Shown here: positions 21,510 to 31,385 of the stretch, piece after piece
Layout of the letters: each line of letters opens with the position of its first letter
Numbering within the stretch: position 1 is the stretch's first letter
DNA from: Bacillus sp. PAMC26568
GTDB lineage: Bacteria > Bacillota > Bacilli > Bacillales > Bacillaceae
DNA: 64,000 bases
Reading direction: 5' to 3'
Assembly (NCBI RefSeq): GCF_014235785.1
Contig: NZ_CP060137.1
Coordinates: 1 to 64,000 of the forward strand
Translations under genes and position numbers: made by a program
The notes under the pieces: model-generated
Told to the model about the DNA's origin: nothing
What the model saw: only the letters and a program-made list of their open reading frames with translations
The model's database searches: none

Positions 21510-22356
21510 AGGATTAGGTAAAGGCATCAATGCTTTGTTTACGAATATGGAAGTGAGCAAGGACGAAGCGCTGCAGGAAATAAAAATAAAAGACTTGCGC
21601 CCCAATCCGTATCAGCCCCGCAAAACATTTTTGCCAGGAGCGATTGAAGAATTGAAAGAATCGATTCTTCAGCACGGTATTCTTCAGCCGATTATTGTCC
21701 GAAAGAGTATTAAAGGCTTTGAGATAGTAGTAGGAGAACGACGCTTTCGTGCGGCAAAGGAAGCTGGATTATCTACAGTTCCTGCGGTCGTCAGAGATTT
21801 GACTGAGCAGCAAATGATGGAAATTGCGTTGCTTGAGAACCTTCAGCGCGAGGATCTTTCACCAATTGAAGAGGCTTCGGCATATCAATCATTGCTCGAT
21901 CAATTAAAAATGACTCAAGAAGAACTTTCAAAACGTCTTGGAAAAAGCAGACCGCATATTGCAAATCATTTGAGGCTCTTATCATTGCCTGATCCTATAC
22001 AGACCCTTATTTCAGAAGGTAAATTATCGATGGGACACGGCAGAACTCTTCTTGGGCTAAAGAAAAAAGACAAGCTGAATCTTTTGGCTGAAAAAATCAT
22101 GAAAGAACAGATGAACGTGCGCCAGGTAGAACTTCTTGTCCAGCAAATGAATGAAAATGTTCCACGTGAAACGAATAAGAAAAAAGGCGAGCAGGACATA
22201 TTTATTAGAGAAAGAGAGTCCTATTTACGAGAATATTTTGGGACATCTGTTTCGATCAAGCAGCAAAAGAAAAAAGGTAAAATTGAAATAGAGTTTTTTT
22301 CAAAGGAAGACTTGGAAAGAATTTTAGAATTGCTTGAGGTTGAGCAATCATCCTAA
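21502..22356 (+). CDS. parB: Chromosome partitioning CTPase ParB (Spo0J)
   Basis: The 284-residue ParB/Spo0J protein loads on parS and slides as a CTP-dependent clamp, recruiting SMC. It opens MAKGLGKGINALF, has the CTP-binding motifs (RPNPYQPRKTF, GERRFRAAKEAG) and the helix-turn-helix MTQEELSKRLGKSRPHIANHL, and ends in a dimerisation domain. A parS site lies inside the gene at 22158. It overlaps parA by 8 nt. Confidence 0.97.
   Translation: MAKGLGKGINALFTNMEVSKDEALQEIKIKDLRPNPYQPRKTFLPGAIEELKESILQHGILQPIIVRKSIKGFEIVVGERRFRAAKEAGLSTVPAVVRDLTEQQMMEIALLENLQREDLSPIEEASAYQSLLDQLKMTQEELSKRLGKSRPHIANHLRLLSLPDPIQTLISEGKLSMGHGRTLLGLKKKDKLNLLAEKIMKEQMNVRQVELLVQQMNENVPRETNKKKGEQDIFIRERESYLREYFGTSVSIKQQKKKGKIEIEFFSKEDLERILELLEVEQSS
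22158..22173. promoter_or_regulatory. parS centromere site inside parB
   Basis: TGTTCCACGTGAAACG matches the B. subtilis parS consensus TGTTCCACGTGAAACA at 15 of 16 positions. It lies inside parB itself, where B. subtilis also carries a parS site (in spo0J). Confidence 0.93.
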
Positions 22357-22381
22357 AGGAGCAGAGCAATCATCTTAAGGG

Positions 22382-22412
22382 CCATCTTGCAGCATAGATG
22401 GTTTTCTTTTTT
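22382..22412 (+). terminator. parAB terminator
   Basis: Stem CCATCT/AGATGG with an 8-nt loop, followed by TTTTCTTTTTTG. Confidence 0.7.
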
Positions 22413-22438
22413 GTTATGAAAGAGAGGTATGGAAGAAA

Positions 22439-23140
22439 TTGGTATTATTAGGAAGTTTGATGAATGCAGCCGGTATTATTATCGGATCTTTATTAGGATT
22501 ATTATTGCGGAGAATTCCCGAATCAATGAAACAGACTGTTATGATTGGGATTGGGCTTTTTGTTATGGTGCTTGGTTTGGATATGGCACTAGAAAGTGAG
22601 CAGTTATTTATTGTTATTATTAGTCTTGTCTTCGGTGCAGTTATTGGAGAAGCCATTGATATTGAAAAGAAATTGCATCAGACAGGAGATTGGCTTGAAA
22701 AAAAACTGAGCCGAAACCAGACAGGGGATTTTGCACAAGGCTTTGTATCCGCTACCCTGATTTTTGTCATTGGTGCAATGGCGATCGTCGGTTCACTTGA
22801 TAGCGGACTGAGACAGGATCATGATATTTTATATACAAAATCAATGATTGATGGTTTTACAAGCATGGTGTTATCAAGCACGCTTGGCATTGGTGTATTG
22901 CTTTCGGCTATTCCGGTTTTTTTATATGAAGGAAGCATTTCACTCTTTGCGAATGTCATCCATCAATATGTTCCGGAAGCGCTGCTTGAAGAGCTGATCT
23001 CTGAAATTACAGCTGCAGGAGGAATCTTAATCCTGGCTATTGGAATCAACATGCTTGGTATAAAAACAATCCGTGTTGCAAACCTATTACCGAGTCTTGC
23101 CGTTGTCATCCTGATCATCGTGGGAATGAAATTCGTTTAG
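22439..23140 (+). CDS. DUF554 family membrane protein
   Basis: A 233-residue integral membrane protein of the DUF554 family (YdfK-like), function unknown, possibly transport. The N-terminus VLLGSLMNAAGIIIGSLLGLLL is the family hallmark, and about six hydrophobic segments follow (for example FVSATLIFVIGAMAIVGSLD and GGILILAIGINMLGI). The start is TTG 22439; the nearby ATG at 22429 is in another frame. Its end overlaps the convergent yyaC stop by 4 nt. Confidence 0.85.
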   Translation: MVLLGSLMNAAGIIIGSLLGLLLRRIPESMKQTVMIGIGLFVMVLGLDMALESEQLFIVIISLVFGAVIGEAIDIEKKLHQTGDWLEKKLSRNQTGDFAQGFVSATLIFVIGAMAIVGSLDSGLRQDHDILYTKSMIDGFTSMVLSSTLGIGVLLSAIPVFLYEGSISLFANVIHQYVPEALLEELISEITAAGGILILAIGINMLGIKTIRVANLLPSLAVVILIIVGMKFV

Positions 23141-23760
23141 TTGATCGTTCTATTTGCATCTTGGGCATGTGTAATCCAAGTTGTTTTTATTGCAGTTTTC
23201 TTTAACTCAGTCTGCTGATCTGCCTTGATGATGCTTTCCGCAATAATTGAAGCCATCGTCATGACCAGATGCAGCCTGGTGTTCTGTAAAACAAAGAATT
23301 CCATAAACCCGCTTACATTAACGATGCCATTGATATGAATGTCTCCTACTTCTGGAAGTACTTTGTTTACACCTGCTCCAGGCTTAATGGGACCAGTTCC
23401 TACTTGAAAGGTGCCTACACTTTTTAATCTTCCTAAACACGCATCAATGGCAATAATAAATGGATTCAAGAACATTTGTTCTATTTTGGAGATTGTTTCT
23501 TCTAAATTAACAGCGTGAACGGGATCTTTTAACGTTCCTAACACTTGAAAATGTTCAAGGTTTGCTTCTTGAAGCTTTGTCCCTACTAAAGGGCCTAAAC
23601 AGTCACCAGTCGACCGGTCAGTTCCGATACAAAGAATAACAATGGGCTTCCGGACAGGAAGAAGGAGTTTAATTTCCGATGATAAATGCTCGGCAGCATG
23701 GTCATCTTCATAATAAATTCGGTCACGCTGCGGTTGGAAAAGGCCTGATTTGAAATTCAT
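23137..23760 (-). CDS. yyaC: Sporulation protein YyaC (GPR-like putative protease)
   Basis: A 207-residue YyaC protein (DUF1256), related in fold to the germination protease GPR and expressed during sporulation in B. subtilis. Key stretches are VILCIGTDRSTGDCLGPLVG, AIDACLGRLKSVGTFQVG and GDIHINGIVNVSGFMEFFVLQ. ATG 23760 behind AAGGAGTG is chosen over the longer open frame to 23853, because the added residues are AT-rich noise. The gene points opposite to its neighbours, as in B. subtilis. Confidence 0.92.
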   Translation of the reverse strand: MNFKSGLFQPQRDRIYYEDDHAAEHLSSEIKLLLPVRKPIVILCIGTDRSTGDCLGPLVGTKLQEANLEHFQVLGTLKDPVHAVNLEETISKIEQMFLNPFIIAIDACLGRLKSVGTFQVGTGPIKPGAGVNKVLPEVGDIHINGIVNVSGFMEFFVLQNTRLHLVMTMASIIAESIIKADQQTELKKTAIKTTWITHAQDANRTIN

Positions 23761-23940
23761 CGTTTTCACTCCTTCAATATAGTAGTAACAGTATACGGAA
23801 GAATATAGAAATCTATACATATTTAAGAGATAATAAGAGATTTTGCTAAGCACTGTAAATTACATCGAAAAGTTGCTAAAATAAAACCTATCTTTATGAA
23901 TGAATACAATGATTCTTTCTAAATGGAAGGTTGATATGAT

Positions 23941-24834
23941 ATGGATTTTTTGAAGAAGCTCACAGATAAAATAACTGCTTCCTTTTTTAATGAGGATCTA
24001 TGGCTGAATGTTGGACAAGGATTCTTAAAAATTATCGGCATTTTGATTTTGGCATCCCTGCTTATTCGAATTGGGAATGTTGTCATCGAAAAGATCTTTT
24101 TGCTGAGAACGAAATCGCCGCTTCGCATTTCTGAACGCAGAGAAAACACGTTAGTAAAACTGCTGGATAATGTTTTGACGTACATTGTATACTTTGTTGC
24201 CCTCTTAATGATTTTAGAAACACTAAGCTTTGACGTAAAAGCTCTGCTGGCTGGTGCGGGAATTGTCGGACTGGCCGTTGGATTTGGTGCACAGAACCTT
24301 GTGCGCGATGTTATTACTGGTTTTTTCATTATTTTTGAAGACCAATTCTCAGTTGGAGATATGATTAGAGTTGGCCAATTTGAAGGAACGGTAGAAGAAA
24401 TCGGCCTTCGCACAACAAAAATCAAAAGCTGGACAGGTGAACTTAATATTTTGCCAAATGGAAATATTACGGAAGTAACGAATTTCTCCGTTAACAACAG
24501 TGTTGCTTTTGTTGATATCAGCATTGCATATGAAGGAGATATTCCAAAAGCTGAAAAGGTTATTGAAGATCTGCTGCTTGAACTGCCTGATAAATATGAA
24601 GAAATGGTTGCCCCTCCTGAATTGCTTGGGATACAAAACCTAGGCGCATCTGAAGTTATATTGCGTGTTGTGAGTGAAGTGCTTCCAATGAAGCATTTCC
24701 ATATAGCCCGTATGCTAAGGAAGGAAATTAGGATGAGGCTTGACGAGCATGGCATCGAAATTCCGTTTCCTCGCATGGTGATGTATACGAGACCCGATAA
24801 CAGCGGTCAGAAAAAAGAAAGGATGAGTGAGTAG
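23941..24834 (+). CDS. MscS-type mechanosensitive channel
   Basis: A 297-residue small-conductance mechanosensitive channel that releases solutes on hypo-osmotic shock. It has three hydrophobic segments, the third being the pore helix ALLAGAGIVGLAVGFGAQNL (about 101-120) with the Gly/Ala pattern of MscS TM3. This is followed by the beta domain (FSVGDMIRVGQFEGTVEEIGLR) and the mixed C-terminal domain. It resembles B. subtilis YkuT. Its stop codon shares a base with the GTG of the next gene. Confidence 0.93.
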   Translation: MDFLKKLTDKITASFFNEDLWLNVGQGFLKIIGILILASLLIRIGNVVIEKIFLLRTKSPLRISERRENTLVKLLDNVLTYIVYFVALLMILETLSFDVKALLAGAGIVGLAVGFGAQNLVRDVITGFFIIFEDQFSVGDMIRVGQFEGTVEEIGLRTTKIKSWTGELNILPNGNITEVTNFSVNNSVAFVDISIAYEGDIPKAEKVIEDLLLELPDKYEEMVAPPELLGIQNLGASEVILRVVSEVLPMKHFHIARMLRKEIRMRLDEHGIEIPFPRMVMYTRPDNSGQKKERMSE

Positions 24835-25028
24835 TGGACAAGGAGTTTGCGATAAATGACGTTGTCGAAATGAAAAAACCTCATCCATGCGGAACGAACC
24901 GCTGGAAAATCATCAGAATGGGCATGGATATTCGAATCAAGTGCGAGGGCTGTGCACACAGTGTAATTATTCCAAGAAGAGAGTTCGCCCGGAAAATGAA
25001 AAAAAGATTAGTCAAACATGAAGAATGA
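24834..25028 (+). CDS. yyzM: DUF951 protein YyzM
   Basis: A 64-residue DUF951 protein. It has the family core EMKKPHPCGTNRWKIIRMG, followed by IRIKCEGCAHSVIIPRREF. Cysteines in PHPC and CEGC suggest metal or nucleic-acid binding, but no function is established. Start GTG 24834 overlaps the channel gene's stop by one base, so the pair is coupled. It is normally found next to ychF. Confidence 0.9.
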   Translation: MDKEFAINDVVEMKKPHPCGTNRWKIIRMGMDIRIKCEGCAHSVIIPRREFARKMKKRLVKHEE

Positions 25029-25145
25029 TATTTTAAGAGATGAAAATGCTTGAATGAGGGAGAAAACCGTGCTTTTATATGGTTTTCTTCCTTTTTTTTA
25101 CGGTTAAAAAGACTTTTTGTGCTTTATTGTTCCTCTGTCTTAAGC

Positions 25146-25174
25146 TTGTCATTTCATGGGTTACTATCTATAAT
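25146..25174 (+). promoter_or_regulatory. ychF promoter
   Basis: TTGTCA (25146-25151), 17 nt, TATAAT (25169-25174), 64 nt before the ychF start. Confidence 0.85.
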
Positions 25175-25238
25175 TGTTGAAGATTGGTTAGAAAAAGGAT
25201 TAATCAATATTATTGTTTATATAGAGGAGTGGAAAACC

Positions 25239-26339
25239 ATGGCTTTAACTGCAGGTATTGTTGGACTTCCGAACGTAGGAAAATCAACGCTTTTCAACGC
25301 CATTACACAAGCAGGTGCGGAATCTGCAAACTACCCATTCTGTACAATCGATCCAAACGTAGGGATCGTTGAAGTACCGGATCAACGTCTGCAGAAATTG
25401 ACTGAACTTGTACAACCGAAGAAAACAGTTCCTACAGCTTTTGAATTTACGGATATTGCCGGAATTGTTAAAGGTGCAAGTAAAGGAGAAGGGCTTGGAA
25501 ACAAGTTTCTTTCACATATTCGTCAAGTTGACGCAATCTGTCACGTTGTTCGCTGCTTTGCAGATGACAATATTACACACGTATCAGGGAAAGTAGATCC
25601 TATTGATGATGTCGAGACAATTAATCTTGAGTTAATTTTAGCGGATTTAGAGTCTGTAGACAAACGGATTGATCGTGTTGGAAAACTTGCAAAACAAAAA
25701 GATAAAGATGCTGTTTATGAGCACGAGGTTCTGTTAATGCTTAAAGAAGCATTCGAGAATGACAAGCCGGCGCGTTCTGTTGAGTTTACGGATGAGCAGA
25801 TGAAAATTGTGAAGCATCTCCATTTGCTGACCAGCAAGCCTGTTTTATATGTTGCAAATGTATCTGAAGATGAAGTTGCAGACTCCGCAAATAATGAATA
25901 TGTAAACGCTGTGCGTGAATTTGCTGCAAATGAAAAAGCAGAGGTTATTGTCATTTGTGCAAAGATTGAATCTGAAATTGCTGAACTTGATGGAGAAGAA
26001 AAACAAATGTTCCTTGAAGAACTTGGCATCGAAGAGTCAGGCCTTGATCAGCTTATTAAAGCTTCATACAATCTGCTTGGGCTTGCTACTTACTTTACTG
26101 CCGGCGTGCAGGAAGTTCGTGCCTGGACGTTCAGAAAAGGAATGAAAGCTCCTCAGTGTGCTGGTGTTATCCATAGTGATTTTGAACGCGGCTTTATTCG
26201 TGCGGAGACTGTTTCGTATGAAGATCTTCTTAGTGCAGGAACAATGGGTGCTGCACGCGAAGCGGGAAAAGTGCGTTTAGAGGGTAAAGAATACATCGTT
26301 AAAGATGGCGACGTTATTCATTTCCGTTTTAATGTTTAA
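25239..26339 (+). CDS. ychF: Redox-regulated ATPase/GTPase YchF (YyaF)
   Basis: A 366-residue Obg-family P-loop protein (YchF/Ola1) that prefers ATP and associates with ribosomes. Motifs: GLPNVGKSTLFNAIT (P-loop), DIAGIVKGASKGEGLGNKFL (G3 region) and a C-terminal TGS-like domain (SAGTMGAAREAGKVRLEGK). The frame is open from 25050, but the promoter at 25146-25174 and the ribosome site AGAGGAGTGG support ATG 25239 (MALTAGIVG), which is the family start. Confidence 0.97.
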   Translation: MALTAGIVGLPNVGKSTLFNAITQAGAESANYPFCTIDPNVGIVEVPDQRLQKLTELVQPKKTVPTAFEFTDIAGIVKGASKGEGLGNKFLSHIRQVDAICHVVRCFADDNITHVSGKVDPIDDVETINLELILADLESVDKRIDRVGKLAKQKDKDAVYEHEVLLMLKEAFENDKPARSVEFTDEQMKIVKHLHLLTSKPVLYVANVSEDEVADSANNEYVNAVREFAANEKAEVIVICAKIESEIAELDGEEKQMFLEELGIEESGLDQLIKASYNLLGLATYFTAGVQEVRAWTFRKGMKAPQCAGVIHSDFERGFIRAETVSYEDLLSAGTMGAAREAGKVRLEGKEYIVKDGDVIHFRFNV

Positions 26340-26344
26340 TCATG

Positions 26345-26431
26345 TTGCTTAAAGTCAATTTGTTTGCTATAATTTAAACTTGTGAGTAATTGAAATGTTT
26401 AATTGCTCCTTGCCCGTTTAGGGCCGTTTAG
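26345..26431 (+). promoter_or_regulatory. rpsF promoter and 5' leader, candidate S6:S18 regulatory site
   Basis: TTGCTT (26345-26350), a 17-nt spacer and an extended TGCTATAAT -10 (TATAAT 26368-26373) form the promoter. The leader carries CCGTTTAG twice (26414-26421 and 26424-26431) just before the ribosome site. In many bacteria the S6:S18 complex represses this operon by binding a CCG bulge in the rpsF leader. I propose that these copies are the binding site, but I have not folded the RNA. Confidence 0.6.
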
Positions 26432-26451
26432 ACCAAAAGGAGGTGTAAGAG

Positions 26452-26739
26452 ATGAATAAATACGAAATCATGTATATCATCCGCCCAAACATTGAAGATG
26501 AGGCTAAAAAAGCTTTAGTTGAGCGTTTCACTAACGTTTTAGCTGACAATGGTGCGGAAGTTGAAGAAGTGAAAGAGTGGGGCAAACGCCGCCTGGCTTA
26601 TGAAATCAATGATTTCCGTGACGGTTATTACATGCTGCTTCAAGTGGGTTCAAAACCTGAAGCTGTTCAAGAATTTGACCGCTTAGCGAAAATCAGCGAA
26701 GACATCATTCGTCATATGGTAACTAGAAAAGAAGCGTAA
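26452..26739 (+). CDS. rpsF: 30S ribosomal protein S6
   Basis: The 95-residue S6 protein ([17 protein letters not shown], with [16 protein letters not shown]), which binds S18 on the platform of the small subunit. ATG 26452 follows AAAGGAGGTG. First gene of the rpsF-ssbA-rpsR operon. Confidence 0.98.
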   Translation: MNKYEIMYIIRPNIEDEAKKALVERFTNVLADNGAEVEEVKEWGKRRLAYEINDFRDGYYMLLQVGSKPEAVQEFDRLAKISEDIIRHMVTRKEA

Positions 26740-26778
26740 TTCATATAGATTAGATATCTTTAAAAAAGGATGATTCTG

Positions 26779-27318
26779 ATGATGAATCGAGTTGTTTTAG
26801 TCGGCAGACTAACAAAAGATCCAGAACTGCGATACACACCAAGTGGCTCAGCAGTTGCTACTTTTACATTAGCTGTAAACCGTTCCTTCACAAACCAGCA
26901 GGGAGAAAGAGAAGCGGATTTCATAAATTGTGTTGTATGGCGCCGTCCGGCTGAAAATGTTGCAAATTTCCTTAAAAAAGGAAGCTTGGCAGGAGTAGAT
27001 GGACGTTTGCAATCACGCAGCTATGAAGACCAGACTGGCAAGCGTGTTTATGTAACCGAAGTGGTTGCAGAAAGCGTTCAGTTCCTTGAACCTAAGAGCG
27101 GCAGTGGAAACAACAGCGGCGGTGGCGGAAACAACAATTATTATGGCGGCAGTCAAGAGGGACAAGGCGAACAGCAAAATCCATTTGGCCAAAACCAAAA
27201 ACAATATCAGAACCAAAATCAGAATCAGCGTAATCAAGGCCGTTCAAACTTTGATGACGATCCATTCGCAAATGATGGAAAACCAATTGATATCTCTGAT
27301 GATGACTTACCATTTTAA
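26779..27318 (+). CDS. ssbA: Single-stranded DNA-binding protein SsbA
   Basis: A 179-residue SSB. The OB-fold ([20 protein letters not shown], with [18 protein letters not shown]) occupies about 1-105. It is followed by a Gly/Asn/Gln-rich disordered linker and the acidic tip DDDLPF that recruits replication and repair proteins. I chose ATG 26779 over 26770 and 26782 from the spacing to AAAAAAGGA and the family start. It lies between rpsF and rpsR, as usual. Confidence 0.97.
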   Translation: MMNRVVLVGRLTKDPELRYTPSGSAVATFTLAVNRSFTNQQGEREADFINCVVWRRPAENVANFLKKGSLAGVDGRLQSRSYEDQTGKRVYVTEVVAESVQFLEPKSGSGNNSGGGGNNNYYGGSQEGQGEQQNPFGQNQKQYQNQNQNQRNQGRSNFDDDPFANDGKPIDISDDDLPF

Positions 27319-27362
27319 AAAAATATAGAACGAACAATCCATAATGTAAGGAGGAAATAACT

Positions 27363-27602
27363 ATGGCAGGCGGACGCAAAGGTGGACGTGCAAAACGTCG
27401 TAAAGTGTGCTACTTCACTGCACACGGAATCACTAACATCGACTACAAAGATGTAGATTTGCTTAAAAAATTCGTTTCTGAGCGTGGTAAGATCTTACCT
27501 CGTCGTGTAACAGGAACATGCGCTAAATATCAACGTAAATTAACGATTGCTATTAAACGCTCTCGTCAAATGGCTTTACTTCCATACGTAACTGGCGAAT
27601 AA
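27363..27602 (+). CDS. rpsR: 30S ribosomal protein S18
   Basis: The 79-residue S18 protein, with [39 protein letters not shown] and [13 protein letters not shown]. It partners S6 in the ribosome. ATG 27363 follows TAAGGAGG. Confidence 0.98.
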   Translation: MAGGRKGGRAKRRKVCYFTAHGITNIDYKDVDLLKKFVSERGKILPRRVTGTCAKYQRKLTIAIKRSRQMALLPYVTGE

Positions 27603-27618
27603 TTTTAATAAAAAAAAA

Positions 27619-27652
27619 GGCAGTGAGGTTTCCTTGCTGCTTTTTTATTTGT
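27619..27652 (+). terminator. rpsF-ssbA-rpsR terminator
   Basis: A hairpin of GCAGTGAGG/CCTTGCTGC type is followed by TTTTTTATTT, about 15 nt after rpsR. The remaining 190 bp up to yybS show no further clear feature. Confidence 0.75.
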
Positions 27653-27841
27653 ATAGGAATTCTTAGAAGTTCATAAAAGCTGTGAATGTACGATTGCCTA
27701 GCTTTTGGTCATCACAGTAAATAAATAGTGAACCAGGATAACGAAATGAAGTTAGCTTCGCCAAGGTCCGGTGACTATACATTTGATTGTCATTCATGGT
27801 TCATTTAAAATAAGCATGGAAGTATAGAACGAGGTGAAGCT

Positions 27842-28771
27842 GTGAAACGGGTAAATGTATTGACAGAAGGCGCAATTCTGCTTGCGTTATTTACTGTATT
27901 AACATTAATGACACTTTATCTGCCGCTAATCGGGGCTTTTTTAATGGTATTTTTACCTTTGCCGTTTATTCTCTATTCGGTTAGACATGGTATTAAAGCT
28001 GCTGTGACTCTTATGGCTGCTTCTATCTTAATTACATTATTAGTTGGTTCTTTGTTTGCTTTGCCATTAACTTTAACCTATGCGATCAGCGGTATTGTCA
28101 TGGGCTATTTTTATAAAAAAAAGCAAACGTCGGGCGCGCTTATCGGTGGAACAATCGCTTTTCTCATCAGTTTTGTCGTCATGTATGCAGCTTCTGCAGC
28201 TTTCTTCCAAATTGACCCTATTAAAGAAGCAACAGGAAGCATGGATGAAACCATTGAAATGGCAAGGTCAATGATGGCTGCGATTGGGCAGGAAGCAAAT
28301 GAAGCAGCAATTAATCAAATAGAAGAGCAAATGAAGTACATAGGCTATTTAATCCCGAGTGTGCTCGTCAGCGTTTCATTCATTTTTGCTTTACTGTCAC
28401 ATGCCGCAACAATTCCAGTCCTTAAAAGGCTGAAAATACAGGTAGTGCCGCTCAAGCCTTTCAGAGAGTGGAAATTGCCGACAAGCATCGTTTGGTACTA
28501 TTTAATTGTCAGTTTTCTCTTATTTTTTGATCTTGAGAATGGTAGCTTTCTATTTATTGCTGTTCTGAATTTGATGTTTGTGCTGCAGGTCCTTTTAGTT
28601 GTACAAGGGTTTTCCTTTATTTTCTTTTACAGCTATGTGAAGAAATATTCAAAAGCTCTACCGGTTGCGGCAATCATACTTTCTTTGATTCTGCCAATCC
28701 TGATGTATATTGTGCGAATCTTAGGTATAATTGATTTAGCTTTTAATTTGAGAGGACGCGTGAAAAAATAG
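27842..28771 (+). CDS. yybS: DUF2232 membrane protein YybS
   Basis: A 309-residue membrane protein of the DUF2232 family, with about eight hydrophobic segments (for example GAILLALFTVLTLMTLYLPL and AVTLMAASILITLLVGSLFA). The family resembles the substrate-binding components of ECF vitamin transporters, but no substrate is known. The start is GTG 27842 behind GAGGTGAAGC. It stands directly before gdpP, its usual neighbour. Confidence 0.88.
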   Translation: MKRVNVLTEGAILLALFTVLTLMTLYLPLIGAFLMVFLPLPFILYSVRHGIKAAVTLMAASILITLLVGSLFALPLTLTYAISGIVMGYFYKKKQTSGALIGGTIAFLISFVVMYAASAAFFQIDPIKEATGSMDETIEMARSMMAAIGQEANEAAINQIEEQMKYIGYLIPSVLVSVSFIFALLSHAATIPVLKRLKIQVVPLKPFREWKLPTSIVWYYLIVSFLLFFDLENGSFLFIAVLNLMFVLQVLLVVQGFSFIFFYSYVKKYSKALPVAAIILSLILPILMYIVRILGIIDLAFNLRGRVKK

Positions 28772-28863
28772 CATCAATGCGCATAAAATAGACTTATACA
28801 GTGCGCAACTAAACAAAAACGCAATCTTACGGATGTTTCACTGTTGTGAGGAGCTGAAACAAA

Positions 28864-30843
28864 ATGCCTAGTTTTTATGAAAAATCGTTTTTCCGATACC
28901 CCTTATATGCATTAATTGGCTTAACCGTGATTGCGATTATGGTTATCTTTTATTATCAATGGATGATAGGTGTTGCTGGAACATTTATTCTGGCTGTTGT
29001 ATTATTCCTATTAAAACTTTCCGAAAAAAAATTAAAGATTGAGATGGAAAGTTATATTTCAACCCTCTCCTATCGTTTGAAGCGAGTTGGAGAAGAAGCT
29101 TTAATGGAAATGCCCATCGGGATTATGCTGTTCAATGAACAATATCATATTGAGTGGACAAATCCGTTCCTGACATCATGCTTCCATGAAGATACATTAG
29201 TTGGCCGATCCATGAACGACGTGGCAGAAACGCTTGTACCTCTTGTAAAGCAAGAAGTGGATACAGAAACCATTACGCTGCATGAGCGAAAGTTCAAAGT
29301 GATCATTAAGAGGGATGAGCGGCTGCTCTATTTCTTTGATGTCACTGAGCAGACAGAAATTGAGAAGCAGTATGAGGATGAGCGTACGGTGCTTGCCCTT
29401 ATTTTTCTAGATAATTATGATGAAGTAACACAGGGGCTTGATGATCAGACAAAAAGCACGATTAATAGTCAAGTGACTTCTTTATTAAACAAATGGGCAA
29501 CAGACTATGGGATTTATTTAAAACGAACATCTTCTGAGCGTTTTATGGCTATTTTAAATGAAAATATATTAATTAAACTCGAAAAAAGCAAGTTTTCCAT
29601 TCTTGATGAAGTAAGGGAAAGTACGACCGTTCAGAATATTTCACTTACACTAAGCATCGGTATTGGTTCGGGTGTTCCCTCGCTTATAGAACTTGGAGAT
29701 TTGGCGCAATCAAGTCTTGACCTTGCTTTAGGCAGGGGCGGAGATCAGGCTGCTGTTAAACAGACGAATGGAAAAGTGAAGTTTTATGGCGGCAAAACGA
29801 ATCCGATGGAGAAAAGAACGAGAGTGCGGGCCAGAGTGATTTCCCATGCTTTGACTGAAATTATTTCTGAAAGCGACAAAGTGATTATTATGGGTCATAA
29901 ATACCCTGATATGGACTCAATCGGTTCGGCTATTGGAATCTTGAAAGTAGCGCAGGTGAACGAAAAGGAAGGTTTTATCGTCCTTGATCAAAATGAACTG
30001 GACACAGGTGTTCAGCGGTTAATCCAAGAAGTAAGACAGCACTCTGATTTGTGGTCACGCTTTATTACAAGGGAAGAAGCCTTAGAAATCTCGACTGATG
30101 ATACTGTTTTGATCGTTGTTGATACCCATAAGCCATCCCTTGTAATTGAAGAAAAGCTGCTGAATAAAGTGGATAATGTCGTCGTCATTGATCATCACCG
30201 CCGCGGGGAAGAATTTATAAAAGATCCATTGCTTGTTTATATGGAGCCGTATGCTTCTTCTACTGCTGAGCTTGTAACAGAGCTATTGGAATATCAAACA
30301 AAACGTTTGAAAATGAATATGATTGAAGCCACTTCACTGCTGGCAGGAATCATTGTCGATACGAAAAGCTTTACTCTCAGAACAGGTTCGCGTACATTTG
30401 ATGCTGCCTCTTATTTGAGATCAAAAGGTGCTGACACTGTTCTCGTGCAAAAGTTCATGAGAGAAAATATTGATCATTATGTAAAACGATCAAAAATCAT
30501 CCAAAATACTGATATGTACAAAGAAGGCATCGCAATAGCAAAATCAGATGCTGATTCAGAGGATTATTTTGATCAGGTTACTATTGCACAAGCAGCGGAC
30601 ACACTTTTGACGATGAACGGTGTTTCAGCTTCATTTGTTCTTGCAAGAAGAAATGAGCAAACCATTGGCATTAGTGCAAGGTCCCTGGGTGATATTAATG
30701 TACAGCTGATCATGGAAGCCTTAAATGGCGGAGGTCATCTTACAAATGCAGCAACACAGCTTGAGAATATTTCTCTGCAGGAAGCAGAAGAAAAATTAAA
30801 ACTTGCGATTGCAGAATATATAGAAGGAGGAACTAAATCGTGA
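28864..30843 (+). CDS. gdpP: Cyclic-di-AMP phosphodiesterase GdpP (YybT)
   Basis: A 659-residue membrane enzyme that hydrolyses c-di-AMP, controlling potassium and cell-wall homeostasis. It has two N-terminal membrane helices ([20 protein letters not shown] and the following stretch), a degenerate PAS domain, a modified GGDEF domain (about 170-300) without a clear GGDEF motif, and the DHH/DHHA1 catalytic part with [26 protein letters not shown] and [11 protein letters not shown]. The stop overlaps the start of rplI by 4 nt. Confidence 0.97.
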   Translation: MPSFYEKSFFRYPLYALIGLTVIAIMVIFYYQWMIGVAGTFILAVVLFLLKLSEKKLKIEMESYISTLSYRLKRVGEEALMEMPIGIMLFNEQYHIEWTNPFLTSCFHEDTLVGRSMNDVAETLVPLVKQEVDTETITLHERKFKVIIKRDERLLYFFDVTEQTEIEKQYEDERTVLALIFLDNYDEVTQGLDDQTKSTINSQVTSLLNKWATDYGIYLKRTSSERFMAILNENILIKLEKSKFSILDEVRESTTVQNISLTLSIGIGSGVPSLIELGDLAQSSLDLALGRGGDQAAVKQTNGKVKFYGGKTNPMEKRTRVRARVISHALTEIISESDKVIIMGHKYPDMDSIGSAIGILKVAQVNEKEGFIVLDQNELDTGVQRLIQEVRQHSDLWSRFITREEALEISTDDTVLIVVDTHKPSLVIEEKLLNKVDNVVVIDHHRRGEEFIKDPLLVYMEPYASSTAELVTELLEYQTKRLKMNMIEATSLLAGIIVDTKSFTLRTGSRTFDAASYLRSKGADTVLVQKFMRENIDHYVKRSKIIQNTDMYKEGIAIAKSDADSEDYFDQVTIAQAADTLLTMNGVSASFVLARRNEQTIGISARSLGDINVQLIMEALNGGGHLTNAATQLENISLQEAEEKLKLAIAEYIEGGTKS

Positions 30844-31289
30844 AAGTCATTTTCTTAAAGGATGTAAAGGGAAAAGGTAAAAAAGGGGAAGTAAAAAATG
30901 TAGCGGACGGTTACGCACATAACTTTTTAATCAAGCAAGGTCTGGCAATTGAAGCCAATCAATCAGCTATCAGCCAGCTGCAGGGACAAAAGAAAAAAGA
31001 AGAAAAAGAAGCAGCTGCGGAACTTTCTAAATCTCAAGAATTAAAAGAAAAACTAGAAAGCTTAACAGTAGAATTGAAGGCTAAATCAGGAGATGGCGGG
31101 CGATTGTTCGGTTCTATCACAAGCAAGCAAATAGCGGATGAGCTATTGAAATCACACGGCCATAAGGTAGATAAACGCAAAATTGAACTGCCTGATGCCA
31201 TTCGTGCTTTAGGATATACGAATGTGCCGGTAAAATTGCACCCAGAGGTTACAGCGACAGTTAAGGTACACGTAACAGAACAGCAGTAA
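30840..31289 (+). CDS. rplI: 50S ribosomal protein L9
   Basis: The 149-residue L9 protein. Its N-terminal globular domain [18 protein letters not shown] and [17 protein letters not shown] is followed by the long charged helix ([17 protein letters not shown]) and the C-terminal RNA-binding domain ([12 protein letters not shown]). GTG 30840 overlaps the gdpP stop. Confidence 0.98.
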   Translation: MKVIFLKDVKGKGKKGEVKNVADGYAHNFLIKQGLAIEANQSAISQLQGQKKKEEKEAAAELSKSQELKEKLESLTVELKAKSGDGGRLFGSITSKQIADELLKSHGHKVDKRKIELPDAIRALGYTNVPVKLHPEVTATVKVHVTEQQ

Positions 31290-31385
31290 TAAAATGATAT
31301 GTGATGTGTGACACGCTCAGGAACTTCATTTTACAGCATCACATATCTATCACTTAAATTATCGTAAAAAAGGATGGTGATCATC

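Noticed and set aside
27660..27840. T-box or riboswitch before yybS
   Set aside because: No T-box consensus (AGGGTGGNACCGCG) or recognisable aptamer is present.
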